Source: Denticeps clupeoides (taxonomy: Eukaryota; Chordata; Actinopteri; Clupeiformes; Denticipitidae). Taken from it: 64,000 nt of DNA. A program made the position numbers and the translations under genes. Below the pieces are notes generated by a model that made no database searches, was not told the DNA's origin, and saw only the letters and a program-made list of their open reading frames with translations. Below are positions 22,200 to 42,257 of the stretch, piece by piece (position 1 is the stretch's first letter; each line of letters begins with the position of its first letter). The stretch is taken from contig NC_041708.1 of the NCBI RefSeq assembly GCF_900700375.1, forward strand, positions 4,311,313 to 4,375,312, in the 5' to 3' direction.

Positions 22200-23000
22200 T
22201 ATTGAAATAGGGAATCCTCGTCACGTGACCGGCCTATTGTCGCTGGGAAATCTCTGCAGCGGGGATTTGGCGATCGATTGGCCCGGTCTGGTGACGAGCG
22301 GAGCGGAGCGGAGCGGTGCGGAGGGGGAAAGGCGGCGGGTGGAAGCGATGGCAGCGGCGGGACTCGCGCCGAGTCGCCTGGTCTAAAGAAGAAGAAGAAG
22401 AACAAGAAAAAAACACTGAGGATAAAAGAAAGGGAGGAACAGGAAAACCCGTCGCCGACGAGCCACGTTTCCGCGCCGCTTTCGGTTCGGTCCGATGAGC
22501 GACGGGCGGCTGGGAGTCTTCGGCGGCCCATTCATCTCTCGGTGAGCGACGGACGAGGGCGCGTCCGAATCTTTATTCACAATGTGCGATTTCTGAATGC
22601 GTTCGCCGGATTACGTCTCCGGTGCGCGTCGCAGCCGCGTGTCTCTGATTGGTCGGCAGGAATAAGGAAACCCCGGGTCGCCAGCGCGACAGGCGCGACA
22701 TTGTAGCGTTACGACCAGTTACAACGCGTCCGCAGCTGCGGCGTTACCTTCAAGTTGAACGAAAGTGTGTGTCCGCCTATCTGTACGGTGCCGCGACCGC
22801 CCACCGGCGTCCGCGGCGGCCGCCAGGTAACGATCACCGATCGGTTCGTTTATCGATGCCTTTCCGCCCCGGCCCTCGTCAGGTTCTCCGAAATGACCGG
22901 ACGCCGCCATTGTTCCGAAGCAGTCCCCCCTCCCCACGCCCTTTTATCGATCCTTCGATGTCGGTGCGCATCTGGCCACCTTTGAACGGGCTGGGCATGT
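22200..23000 (+). promoter_or_regulatory. CpG-rich promoter and 5' untranslated exon of atxn7l3
   Basis: The stretch is very GC- and CpG-rich compared with its A/T-rich flanks. It includes a short GGAGC-type tandem repeat near 22297-22320 and a candidate first-exon donor at 22541 (CTCTCG|GTGAGC). The next exon begins after TTCCTTGTAG at 23095. No TATA box is seen, as expected for a housekeeping promoter. Confidence 0.6.
22220..22229. promoter_or_regulatory. GTCACGTGAC palindrome in the atxn7l3 promoter
   Basis: This is a perfect 10-base E-box palindrome of the USF/TFEB (CLEAR) type. It lies at the 5' edge of the CpG-rich region from which atxn7l3 is probably transcribed, about 950 bases before the start codon. 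The site is seen; factor and function are inferred. Confidence 0.4.
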
Positions 23001-23095
23001 TTCGCGCGGGCTTGTGTGTAATCTCATCCCCCCCCTTTTTTTTTTTTTTTTTTTTCTTAAATCACTACGATTTTTGTCCTCTTCTTCCTTGTAGG

Positions 23096-23158
23096 ATGCT
23101 TGCAGCACCCGATGCCTGCTGCGCTGCAATATGTAGACAGCAGTGTCTCCTCCTTTAG
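23096..23158 (+). promoter_or_regulatory. Upstream ORF before the atxn7l3 start
   Basis: In the exon carrying the main start, an ATG directly after the acceptor opens a 20-codon reading frame ending in TAG at 23158. This leaves 9 bases before the main ATG at 23168. Such a uORF would be expected to lower translation of the main frame if the exon boundary at 23095 is right. Confidence 0.5.
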
Positions 23159-23167
23159 TCTTTGCAA

Positions 23168-26100
23168 ATGAAAATGGAGGAGATGGCACTGTCCAGCCTG
23201 GACAACAGTAAGATGGAGGTGAGATCTTCCTTCGTTCGGCTGTGGAGGTGTGGGGCGGGAGGATTCCCGGCTTGCTTTTGACACGGCGTGGGTAATGTGT
23301 GGCCTGGTCTGCAGGGCATCGCCCAGGACATCCTGTCGGAGCTGGTGGAGGACGCCTGCCTCGGCCTCTGCTTCGAGGTGCACCGGGCTGTGAAACAGGG
23401 CTACTTCTTTCTGGACGAGACGGACCAGGAAAGCATGAAGGAGTACGGTACGCGTTGTGATGAAGGTCTTCGTTTGATGACGCGATGGTTCTAGATAAAA
23501 CTGGGTCCACACGTGCAGTGTACCACACACAAGGAGGGCAGATGAAATACAGGACTTCATGAATCTGCTACGTGCCTCGCCGGGTCACGACCTGCTCAAT
23601 ATTAGGCAGCTGGTCATAATGGTGTGGGTGTCGTAGTCGGTGGTAAAATGCAGCACGATGCCCATTGGTCAGTTTTTCCCCAGTGGGGGGGTGAGGGGTT
23701 ATAAAGCTGCGCAGAGCGGGCGGAGGGCGTTGTGCGGTTTGGACCTATTCCAATATTGCCGAGATTGGTGATTGGTTATCGGTCCTCTCCATTTTAATGC
23801 AAATTGAAGGAAGCCCTGCGAATTCTGCTTCCGGCAGGAAAAACGTAAGCGGGGCAGAGCCTGCCGCCGAAGTGACTCAGCTTAACACGCGAATCACATT
23901 ACGGAGGGCGCTGAGCCGTGCCGCGCCTATAATCCAGTCAGAGCTGCGATGCTCTTAGACACGCTAAACGTCGCTGCTGCAAGGTCCGAAGTGACCTTGC
24001 GGAATTGAAAGAGGCCGGTTTCTTTTGAATCTACTGTGGAAATGCCACTTTGTACAAAAAAATATATATTTTCGTTTATTTTATTTATTTTTTTTTTAAG
24101 AAATCGTAGACCAACCCGGCGTGGACATATTTGGGCAAGTTTACAACCAATGGAAGAATAAGGAATGCGTGTGTCCCAACTGCAGCCGCAGCATCGCAGC
24201 GTCACGGTTTGCGCCGCACCTCGAGAAGTGCCTGGGCATGGGCAGGAACAGCAGCCGCATCGCCAGCCGCAGGTGAGGGGGGGCAGTTTCACGTCCCGAA
24301 ACAGATCCTGGGGTGCGGTCCTTCTGAGGACATACAGGACAGGCCAAAAGTTTGGACACACCTTCGCATTCTTTATTTTCATGACCATTTGCATTGGTAG
24401 ATTCTCACTGAAGGCATCAAAACTATGAATGAACACATGTGGAGTTATGTACTTAACAAAAAGTGGAGACCTGACCTCCACAGTCACCGGACCTGAACCC
24501 AATCCAGATGGTTTGGGGTGAGCTGAACCCCAACAAGTGCTAAACACCTCTGGGAACTCCTTCAAGACTGTTGGAGAAGCATTTCAGGTGACGACCTCTT
24601 GAAGCTCATGGAGAGAATGCCAAGAGTGTGCAAAGCAGTAATCAGAGCAAAGAAACTAGAATATAAAACATGTTTTCAGTTATTTCACCTTTTTTTGTTA
24701 AGTACATAACTCCACATGTGTTCATTCATAGTTTTGATGCCTTCAGTGAGAATCTACCAATGTAAATGGTCATGAAAATATAGAAAACACATTTTGGCCT
24801 GTACTGTAAGTGGCCCGACGAGACTGTCCCAGATTGGAGGGTCCTTCAAATGCATCCCTCTTTTCCAAACAAAACCCCCATACTTCTCATATGTTTCCGC
24901 AGAGAAAAGTGATCTTAGGAAAACACTTTCCAAATGCAAAGAGACCAAAATGAAAATATTATGTGATGCTACGTTGAGCTGCTGTGTTACACGCTCTGGT
25001 GTAATGATGGTGGGCTGGAGATGGAGCCTAGACCTTTAACAACATGTAGAAAAATGTGGCCTACACTGTCCGGACCTTCATAAAGCCCAGTTTTCTGTAG
25101 ATGTTGACAGTTTTCTAATATCCAGATGGAATTATTGCCACTTTTAAACTGTTTATAAATTGTTATTAGTTTCATTACTCACTCATTTGATGGTGTGAAT
25201 GAAGGGAAAAAAAAAAAAAGTTAAAATAGATGTATTACTTTCTTACATGTTGGATTTGTGGACAAAAATGTTTGGTTAGAATGCTTGTTTTTACGCAGCA
25301 ACATTGGGAAATAGATTTTAAACTCTCCCCTCTTATCAGAATTGCCAGTGGTAACAACACAAATAAATCTGAGAGTGACCAGGAAGACAACGACGACGTC
25401 AACGATAATGACTGGTCCTACGGAGCAGAGAAGAAAGGTGAGTTCGTCCGGATCTGATGCTAAATGGTTAAGCTGTGTTACGGAATGCGATCATTTTGCC
25501 GAATTTTATTACTCTGCTGATGTCTGTTTTGCAGCCAAAAAGAGAAAGACAGATAAGGTACTTTTACAATCTTTGAAACCACCTGGTTGCTTGGTAAGTT
25601 TGTGTTGCATTTGTATTTCTTCAATCCTTGCGTGCTCCGATTATTAATTCAACTCGTGTGGATGTGCTTCGTCTTGTAGTTCATGGACTAATTCTGCTCT
25701 CTCTGTCTCTCCGTACGCAGAATTCCAACTCTCCGAGGAGGTCCAAGTCTCTGAAACACAAAAATGGTGAGTCCACGCACCGGACGCCGAAACGCTTCCC
25801 GCTGCCCATTATTCATTTCTGTCTGTATCAGAGTCGGCAATGCAGCTGTTTGCCACTGCCGAACAACAGGATTCTGTGTTTGAGATGATATTTAGCACGT
25901 GCAGGGTATAAATGCTTAAAATGTCCACCACGCCCTGTACCAAGGACCCAAGGTCAGGGGCGTCACCCAAAATTTACCATGTACACCCAAGCAGAAGATG
26001 ATCCCCATTTTACAGTCTTTTTTTTTTTTTTTTTTTTTTAATAGATCAAATCTATTTTTTTTTTCTAATAATTTAATCAAGATACATTGTAATGAATTTC

Positions 26101-26868
26101 ATAAGTAAACTGTAATTTATACTAAACTGCTCACTTAAAATATCATGTTTGTTTTTTGTTTTTTTTGTCCATACCTGAAATGTAAAAAAAAAAAAAAAAA
26201 AAAAAAAGCATTCTTTTGATGCTCTATGTGGGGACAAATTTTATTCTTGTATTCTGCACAAATCTGCCTGAATTCTGTAAATAATTTTCCCAGAACTGAG
26301 CTCCTTGGCAAGTGTGATCTGTCTGCTCGATTCCACTCTCACCCATGGCCGCACAACATGAAAGCCTTCCATCTTCTCGTTCTTTATGATCTACGATGAC
26401 AATAAAGTTCTATTCTATTCTGTTATGTAGAAATAAAGGGGCTCATTCTGAACTCCCGAAAACACAACGATGCATAGTTACAGGTGATTATATTTTACTT
26501 GCAATGTGTTAATATACTGTATTTGTGTAAAAATGTTTATGATGTTTTTGACATTTCATCCCCCCATTTGTCCTCCAGCTTTGCTGGGTCCAAAACGCCG
26601 CGCAGAGAACCAGGAGAGTCCGTGTGTGTTGCTACGAGACAGAGACTTTTTCGCAGTGACCAGGGGAAGCGGGACGCCGCGAAGGCCGTGCCAAGCCACT
26701 CCAGTCGAACGCCGATGGGTGACTGGACAAACGAGCGGGTGGAGGACGACTTGCCATTCAGTTTACACAAGTGTTTCAAGTTTCTTTTCTTCCTCCTCTC
26801 TTTTTTCCCCCTCTTTCTCTTCCCCTTCCTCAAGTATTTGCACATTGCTGGGGTTGTTTGGTGTGTAG
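23168..26868 (+). CDS. atxn7l3: Ataxin-7-like 3 (SAGA deubiquitinase module, Sgf11 homologue) without the SCA7 domain
   Basis: ATXN7L3 anchors and activates the H2B deubiquitinase USP22, with ENY2, in SAGA. Exons: 23168-23218, 23315-23447, 24101-24272, 25340-25437, 25535-25557, 25721-25766, 26579-26868; phases join to 270 residues. The first 174 follow vertebrate ATXN7L3 closely: [17 protein letters not shown], the ENY2/USP22-binding helix region [17 protein letters not shown], and the Sgf11 zinc finger C-x2-C-x11-H-x3-C (CVCPNC...HLEKC). After these come the acidic ESDQEDNDD stretch and the basic [12 protein letters not shown]. The last exon continues [12 protein letters not shown] and ends in a serine-rich tail instead of the expected ISYETLGPEELR and SCA7 zinc finger (family length about 350). 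The last exon is phase-compatible, but its protein is not recognised. The alternative is that exon 6 reads into its intron, ending after about 30 more residues. Confidence 0.8.
24335..24806. mobile_element. Tc1-type miniature element in atxn7l3 intron 3
   Basis: About 470 bp bounded by long inverted ends (left CAGGACAGGCCAAAAGTTTG, right TTTTGGCCTGTACTG) flanked by TA. The inverted match continues inwards through GGTAGATTCTCACTGAAGGC and TAACTCCACATGTG. Between the ends is a remnant of Tc1 transposase ([13 protein letters not shown], with the third catalytic acid of the DDE triad). It is internally deleted and not autonomous. It begins 62 bases after the exon 3 donor of atxn7l3. Confidence 0.85.
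26010..26440. repeat. Homopolymer runs and a LINE-like tail in atxn7l3 intron 6
   Basis: Poly-T near 26019-26040 and poly-A near 26185-26207 flank A/T-rich sequence. A segment ending ACGATGACAATAAAGTTCTA and TTCTATTCTG at about 26390-26430 resembles the 3' end and short tandem tail of fish L2-type elements. No reverse transcriptase sequence accompanies it. Confidence 0.45.
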
Positions 26869-26888
26869 CTCCATGACTGGCCTCCAGA

Positions 26889-26889
<1 letters not shown>

Positions 26890-26919
<30 letters not shown>
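26890..26919. repeat. (CA)n microsatellite in the atxn7l3 3' region
   Basis: About 15 CA units in the predicted 3' untranslated region, just after the stop codon at 26868. Confidence 0.9.
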
Positions 26920-26921
<2 letters not shown>

Positions 26922-27519
26922 AGGCTAGAGCAAACGCACAACGCAGAGCACTCAGGAAGGCACAAGCGGACGAGCTGATATGCATCTTTAAAATAGTTAA
27001 AAAAAAAAAAAAAAAAGTAAAGACTTAAATTTTTCGTAGTCTTTCTTTCAAATGACAGCAGAACTGAATTTATTCTGTGATTATTGTTTTTTTTTTTTTT
27101 TTTTTTTTGTCTGTTTTTCATATATCCAGTGTTGTCTTTTATTTAGATGTTACAGTCATCTGTATCTAGTCAAATCATGCACTAAGGGTGAGAAAATGCT
27201 GGTTTCTACAGCAGGACTACCTTTTTTTTTTTTTTTTTTCTTCTTCTTCTTCTTCTTCGTCTTTTCTACCCCAGTGACAGCCAGCATCACAAAACCAACT
27301 TCATCTGTCCCGAGATCATTATACCACTGACTGCCTTGGGGACGGAACGTGTTCTTTATAATTACGGATTAAGGCTCTTCTCTTTTTCCTCTGTATTAGA
27401 TGTTTACATTGTCTGTCTGGAGTTTATACATCTCCACAGCTGTAACTGTGTAATATTTTAATAGGCGATATGCTGCTATACTGACGACGAGTTCAGTGCT
27501 TGTGGACGTCCTCACGTGT

Positions 27520-27525
27520 AATAAA
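27520..27525 (+). terminator. Polyadenylation signal after atxn7l3
   Basis: AATAAA follows 652 bases of sequence after the predicted stop, with a TTGGTCTCTGAG context downstream. It is the best candidate for the 3' end of atxn7l3. Confidence 0.5.
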
Positions 27526-27539
27526 TTGGTCTCTGAGTT

Positions 27540-28680
27540 CTGAAGTCCTTAGCGTGTCCTGGAGTCATTTTTGAGTGTGCAGTGAATGAATTGTATTAAA
27601 AGTCCCTTCTGAAACAGTATTTAAGTTTAAATTAATACGAATATCCCCCCTCAAAAGAAAGAAAAATCTGATGCAGTCTGTGTAATGTGACTTTGTTGAA
27701 TGCTGTAAATTTTGTAAAGATATTCTTTGTCTTTAACAATCGTGTTTAGGATTAGTGATGTGACTGGTTTGGTTTTGGAGGCTTCGGAATTCTCAGGGTC
27801 GTGTGTATGAAGTTAAAAACCAAGATTTTCTGCAAGGTCCCACCAGTTTAAATTTCCTACTTGTGGAACTAATAAAGGATCATCTTATCTTAAGGTCACT
27901 TTTTTAGTCATCCCAGCTTTGGCCTTGTGCTTGGTTATCATAGTTTTGCATAAAGGGAAATTGTTGTATCAAGTTTTTCGCCCCATTTTGGTGTTATTGT
28001 TTTGTACAATAATGCATTTCTAAAGTTTATTCATGGATGTTGAAGCAGCCCTGACTGTCAAACCACGTTTGCGAAGCAGTGCCATGTTTTAGTGATTCAG
28101 GTGGTGTTCGTCTCCAAAGAGGAACCAAAAAGTGACGACGGGAAGTGATTGTCATTGTGAAACACTGCAGCACAGCAGTGGGCAGCCATGAAAGCAGTGT
28201 ATGGGGAAGGTGCTTTGCTCAGTGGCACCTTGGGATTCGAATCGCCAGCCTTCTGATTACAGGTTCATTTCCTTACCCACTAACCACTGCCCCAATATCA
28301 CACTTTGTTTTTACCACTATGGACATCAACTCGCAGAACCATAGTCCAGACACTGGAGTTGTCTAAGATTGTGGTAAGATGTATTTAACTCTGTTCAATT
28401 GTCCTGTTCCAAAATGCTTTTTTTTTCGTTTTTTTTGCCCTAATAAATGTAAAATTATTTGGTTATCAAGTGTCCCCTCCAATAGATTTATCCTTCACTT
28501 TGGACTTCATGGGGCAGCTCCCTGGGCTCATTTCATAGGTGCTCACTAAATAACTGGCTGCTCCAAAAATAACTTTAACGTTACAAGCAATGGCAAATTT
28601 TGTTTTCACCTAATTTTATATTAATTTAACATTTTAAGTTAAACAAAAAATGTTCTACAAAAAGTAGTACTGATCCTACA
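27540..28680. other. Intergenic region between atxn7l3 and smarcd2
   Basis: No gene is seen. Near 27845-27895 the text TTTAAATTTCC...ACTAATAAAGGATCATCTTA matches the LINE-like tail also present at 39570-39615, so it is probably another short 3' fragment. A family B SINE at 28142-28293 is listed separately. Confidence 0.5.
28142..28293 (-). mobile_element. tRNA-derived SINE, family B
   Basis: The body GTGATTGTCATTGTGAAACA, GCAGTGGGCAGCC and TTTGCTCAGTGGCACCTTGG, and the head complement CCCACTAACCACTGCCCC, are present. It is internally shortened relative to other copies here. Confidence 0.75.
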
Positions 28681-28983
28681 GCAGCAGCGATACGAGGAAA
28701 TGGGGGATTTCTACGCCATGCGTCTGGCAACCCGCGAGGAGGCGCTTTAACGCGGTTGTTGCCAGTGGTCGACTCGGAGAACGTTCGCGTCTTTCGACGC
28801 CTCGACAGCGGGTGACAGTTCCGTCGCACGGGGACGCGCTTCGGGAACGGGAAGTGCACGAGAACGCGCGCTTTCGGCGCTTTTTCGGTGGAGCCCAGAG
28901 TTTCGTTGGAGAACCTCGCCCGGTTGACGGCGTAGAAACTTTTTCGGAGAGTGAGGGGGGGGCGGTGTGGACTTTTCCCAATT

Positions 28984-34791
<5,808 letters not shown>

Positions 34792-34950
34792 GCAACTGAT
34801 TGGACCCCTGCAAACTGAGCCCCTCCCATTCACCGCATAAGCCCTGCCTTTATACATCCTGATTCACGACAGGCATGAACAGATCGCGTTTTGACTGGAA
34901 TTTTCTTAAACATCATTGCAACCAAATCAAAACCAATTTAAATGATAATT

Positions 34951-34956
34951 AATAAA
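34951..34956 (+). terminator. Proximal polyadenylation signal of smarcd2
   Basis: AATAAA occurs 159 bases after the smarcd2 stop codon. A/T-rich sequence up to about 35,710 could hold a more distal signal. Confidence 0.45.
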
Positions 34957-34959
34957 ATG

Positions 34960-36480
34960 ATTTATGGTTGTTGTGTTAGATTTTTTTTTTTGTTTGCCTG
35001 TGGACCAAATGTTTGAAGTTTTCTTCTGCTGCCAGCCCTTTTCTGCCAAGCACTGAACTGCATGCAGCTGTTCGCTCCATTGCAAGAAGGTGTTTGCCAA
35101 AAACAACACTCTGTAACGCTTAACAATCCAGGTTGAACTCGGGAAACCAACTGAGCTCCGAGTTCAGATGGAATTCAGGTCTTTCCTACAGCAGGGGGAC
35201 TGGATCCGGGACTCCTGGTGGGAGTTTTCTGCTCTCACTGTTTACAGAGTGTTATGTGGAGTTGTCATGGCATCACATTGTGCCTGACTTTGCTGTTAAT
35301 TGTGTGAAAAAAGAACCTATTTTTCTTTATGATTGGTGTTTTTTTTTGTTTTGTTTTTTTTTAGTCAGGTTTACAGCAAACATTTTTACATAAAAAAAAA
35401 AAACATTCCGTAAGTCCTTTTATTTTCAGTTTGAGCCAAAGTGGAGTTTTTATAGGCAGGTCCACAATGAAATGCAAGTGAAATGTTATTTGACCTTCTA
35501 GTTTTTGTTATGCAGCTACTGCTCAATGATCTTTCTTTCTCTTTTTTTTTTTGTTTGTTTGCAAAGTACAATCATCCTGTGGTTTTAGTTTACAATCATT
35601 TGTTAAATGCAACTGTTTTATGCCTTTTACTGCTTGAAATGTGGGTTCAAGGTTTTGTGAAATACTTTGCATGTTTAAATGGTTATGTTTTATATAGTTA
35701 TTAAAAAATCTTTTGTGTGTTTTGTAATGGGAAGTTGCCTTGTATTTTGGGTGAGTCTTTCAAAAAGCTCGACCGGCTCCAGTTGACTGCTCACGTTACT
35801 TGAAGAATTTGTTGAGGCCTGTATGCTGTAGATAGCAATCTGACATGCTGTTATGGGCTCCAGTGTGTGCTGCTTTGGAAAAGGCCCTGGTGTTAAGGAA
35901 GAGAGGGGCGTTGAACAGGCCAGTCTGGTTTAACCTGACCAAGGTGCACACTGTTTGTGCTTGTGTACATATTAAGTTCACTTTAACCACTTCAAGCTTA
36001 AAACTCTTAGCTGTGAGCCAGGTGATTATTGTCAAGAAAAAAAGAGAAAGTACAAAAAGATACTGGGGGACTGAACACATTAAAGTCATTATATTGGAAC
36101 GCACATAATTAGAGCATAAAGTTGTTCCAAAGAATTCTGATAGATTCTGGTAAATGAAACATGCCATTTATGTAAAAGAATTTGTGTTTTTTCTTCCCAA
36201 ACTTGTAATGAGCAACAACAACATTTCAGACTTCTTCAGCACCAAGTGAAATAAACAACTATAACAATAATGTGCTGAACCAAAATAAAAGTTATACTAA
36301 GCAAGATGATTAAACTAAATTGACATCTCAACCAATTCAGTTCACCTTGAGGCAATCGTGGTTTTCTTGGTTTAGATTTAAGATTTAATGAGTATATTAA
36401 AATCACGGGCTCCAAAAAATCTACGTATATTAAATTTTGTATTGTAAATAGGCTGCCCGTAAAGTGTGTATGTGTGTGAA
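34960..36480. other. smarcd2 3' flank and intergenic region
   Basis: A/T-rich sequence with several homopolymer T or A runs (34981, 35345, 35393, 35544). No exon, RNA gene or recognisable repeat family was seen. Confidence 0.5.
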
Positions 36481-36508
36481 ACTTTTATTTTGACGAGAAC
36501 GTGCCTGA

Positions 36509-36578
36509 CCGGAAGTACTGTCTTCAAGGTCTCCTGTCATGTAGCGGAAGTATTTATACGTCATCGAAAGGTTCCAAA
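36509..36578 (+). promoter_or_regulatory. psmc5 promoter with paired ETS motifs
   Basis: CCGGAAGT at 36509-36516 and a second GCGGAAGT at about 36544-36551 lie within 70 bases of the start codon. ETS/GABP sites close to the start are typical of proteasome and other housekeeping promoters. The motifs are seen; use is inferred. CpG content is raised from here to about 36,930. Confidence 0.45.
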
Positions 36579-41050
<4,472 letters not shown>

Positions 41051-41154
41051 ATGCTCTGCATCCAGCACAAAAAAAAAAAAAAAAAACTCAAATGTACATT
41101 TTCCTCTAGTCTTTTTTTGTTTACTTTGTTATTGTGCGACTTAAATTCATACTT

Positions 41155-41160
41155 ATTAAA
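41155..41160 (+). terminator. Probable polyadenylation signal of psmc5
   Basis: ATTAAA, the commonest variant hexamer, lies 105 bases after the psmc5 stop codon and just before a SINE. No AATAAA is seen closer. Confidence 0.45.
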
Positions 41161-41181
41161 TAGAACCACCAACTGAAAAAC

Positions 41182-41410
41182 AAAGTGAAGTGGTTGTCAT
41201 TGTGATACACTGCAGCACAGCACATGGTTCACACAACGAAATGTGTCCTGCTTTTCACCGTCACCCTTAGTGGGCAGCCAAGCACCCAGGGAGCAGTGTG
41301 TGGGGACGGTGATTTGCTCATTGGCACCTCAGTGGTACCTTGGTGGATCTGGATTCGAACTGGCAACCTTTTGGGGCTGCTTCCTTAAACACTAGGCCAC
41401 CCCTGCCCCC
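41182..41410 (-). mobile_element. tRNA-derived SINE, family B
   Basis: It begins AAGTGAAGTGGTTGTCATTG and ends AAACACTAGGCCACCCCTGC, the complement of the A box. It lies between the converging 3' ends of psmc5 and mpp2. Confidence 0.85.
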
Positions 41411-41568
41411 TCAGTTCTGTTTATTATAATATGACCTCCATTACTGATTTATATTCGGGGGAAGTGTCTCCAGTAATTATTATAATCATTCATTGTGTTT
41501 TTACATGTGTAGAGTAACACACATTAAACAACCAGAGTCATATGTTGACATGATATACTTAATACTAC

Positions 41569-41574
41569 TTTATT
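41569..41574 (-). terminator. Polyadenylation signal of mpp2
   Basis: TTTATT on the plus strand is AATAAA for the minus-strand mpp2 gene, 684 bases beyond its stop codon. The stretch from 41575 to 42257 would be its 3' untranslated region and shows no other feature. Confidence 0.5.
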
Positions 41575-42257
41575 CATAAAATATAAATGTTTTTTGGGGT
41601 TCCAAATTATCTATATGAAAAGAAGAAAGCGCCTAAAAAACGGACAGACAATTCCCAGCCTTCTCTAGAACAAACGTTTTTTTTATATTAAGTACACTAG
41701 CATTAAATGCCTACTAACAGGAGTATAAGATGGGATCTACTGACGGTCCCAACCACAGCATTACACATTCCAATGTCACATGGATGGGAGACATTTTTGG
41801 TAATGATAAATCAATTTATTAACCCATTATAGAAAGAGGTGGGGCACTGCCAGTTTGAGTCTAGCTAAAACAAAACATACGTATGCAGCAATACCATCTC
41901 TATATCTTACAAATGGAACACTGTACATAATAATACAAATATTCATATTCAGTAGTTTTCCAATATATTTACAGCCAACATTTATCCTAACATATACATA
42001 TAGTATCTAAAAGCCTTTTTCCACAGTTATGGCATTTATATAATATTTCAGTTGCCAATTCTGGAAGGTTCCTTTTTTAGCTACTATAAATTCACTTGTT
42101 TTGGGTGGCATTTCTGTCTTATCTGTCTAGATTGTGATATGTGATCTCTCTCTGGTGGCTCCAGTGGGTCTTGCTTCGAGTTTGTCTTGCCTGACTGATC
42201 TAAAGATTTACACTCACCCTGTAACCTTTGACCAATGACTCTCTGCCTGTTAGATCT

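Noticed and set aside
21665-22200. A search for ubtf between slc4a1 and atxn7l3
   Set aside because: Human synteny predicts ubtf here, but only about 0.5 kb of A/T-rich sequence separates the genes and no HMG-box coding text is present.
22944-23560. Two long minus-strand open frames over the atxn7l3 5' exons
   Set aside because: They are shadows of GC-rich exon and promoter sequence with no independent splice or homology support.
23927-24565. A 212-codon minus-strand open frame
   Set aside because: It is antisense to atxn7l3 exon 3 and runs into the Tc1 element; its length comes from the conserved codons of the opposite strand.
26579-26868. Diverged SCA7 domain in the last atxn7l3 exon
   Set aside because: Only LGP, one Cys, TRG and a Cys/Gln/Arg pattern coincide, with shifted spacing. 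This is too weak to claim homology by eye.
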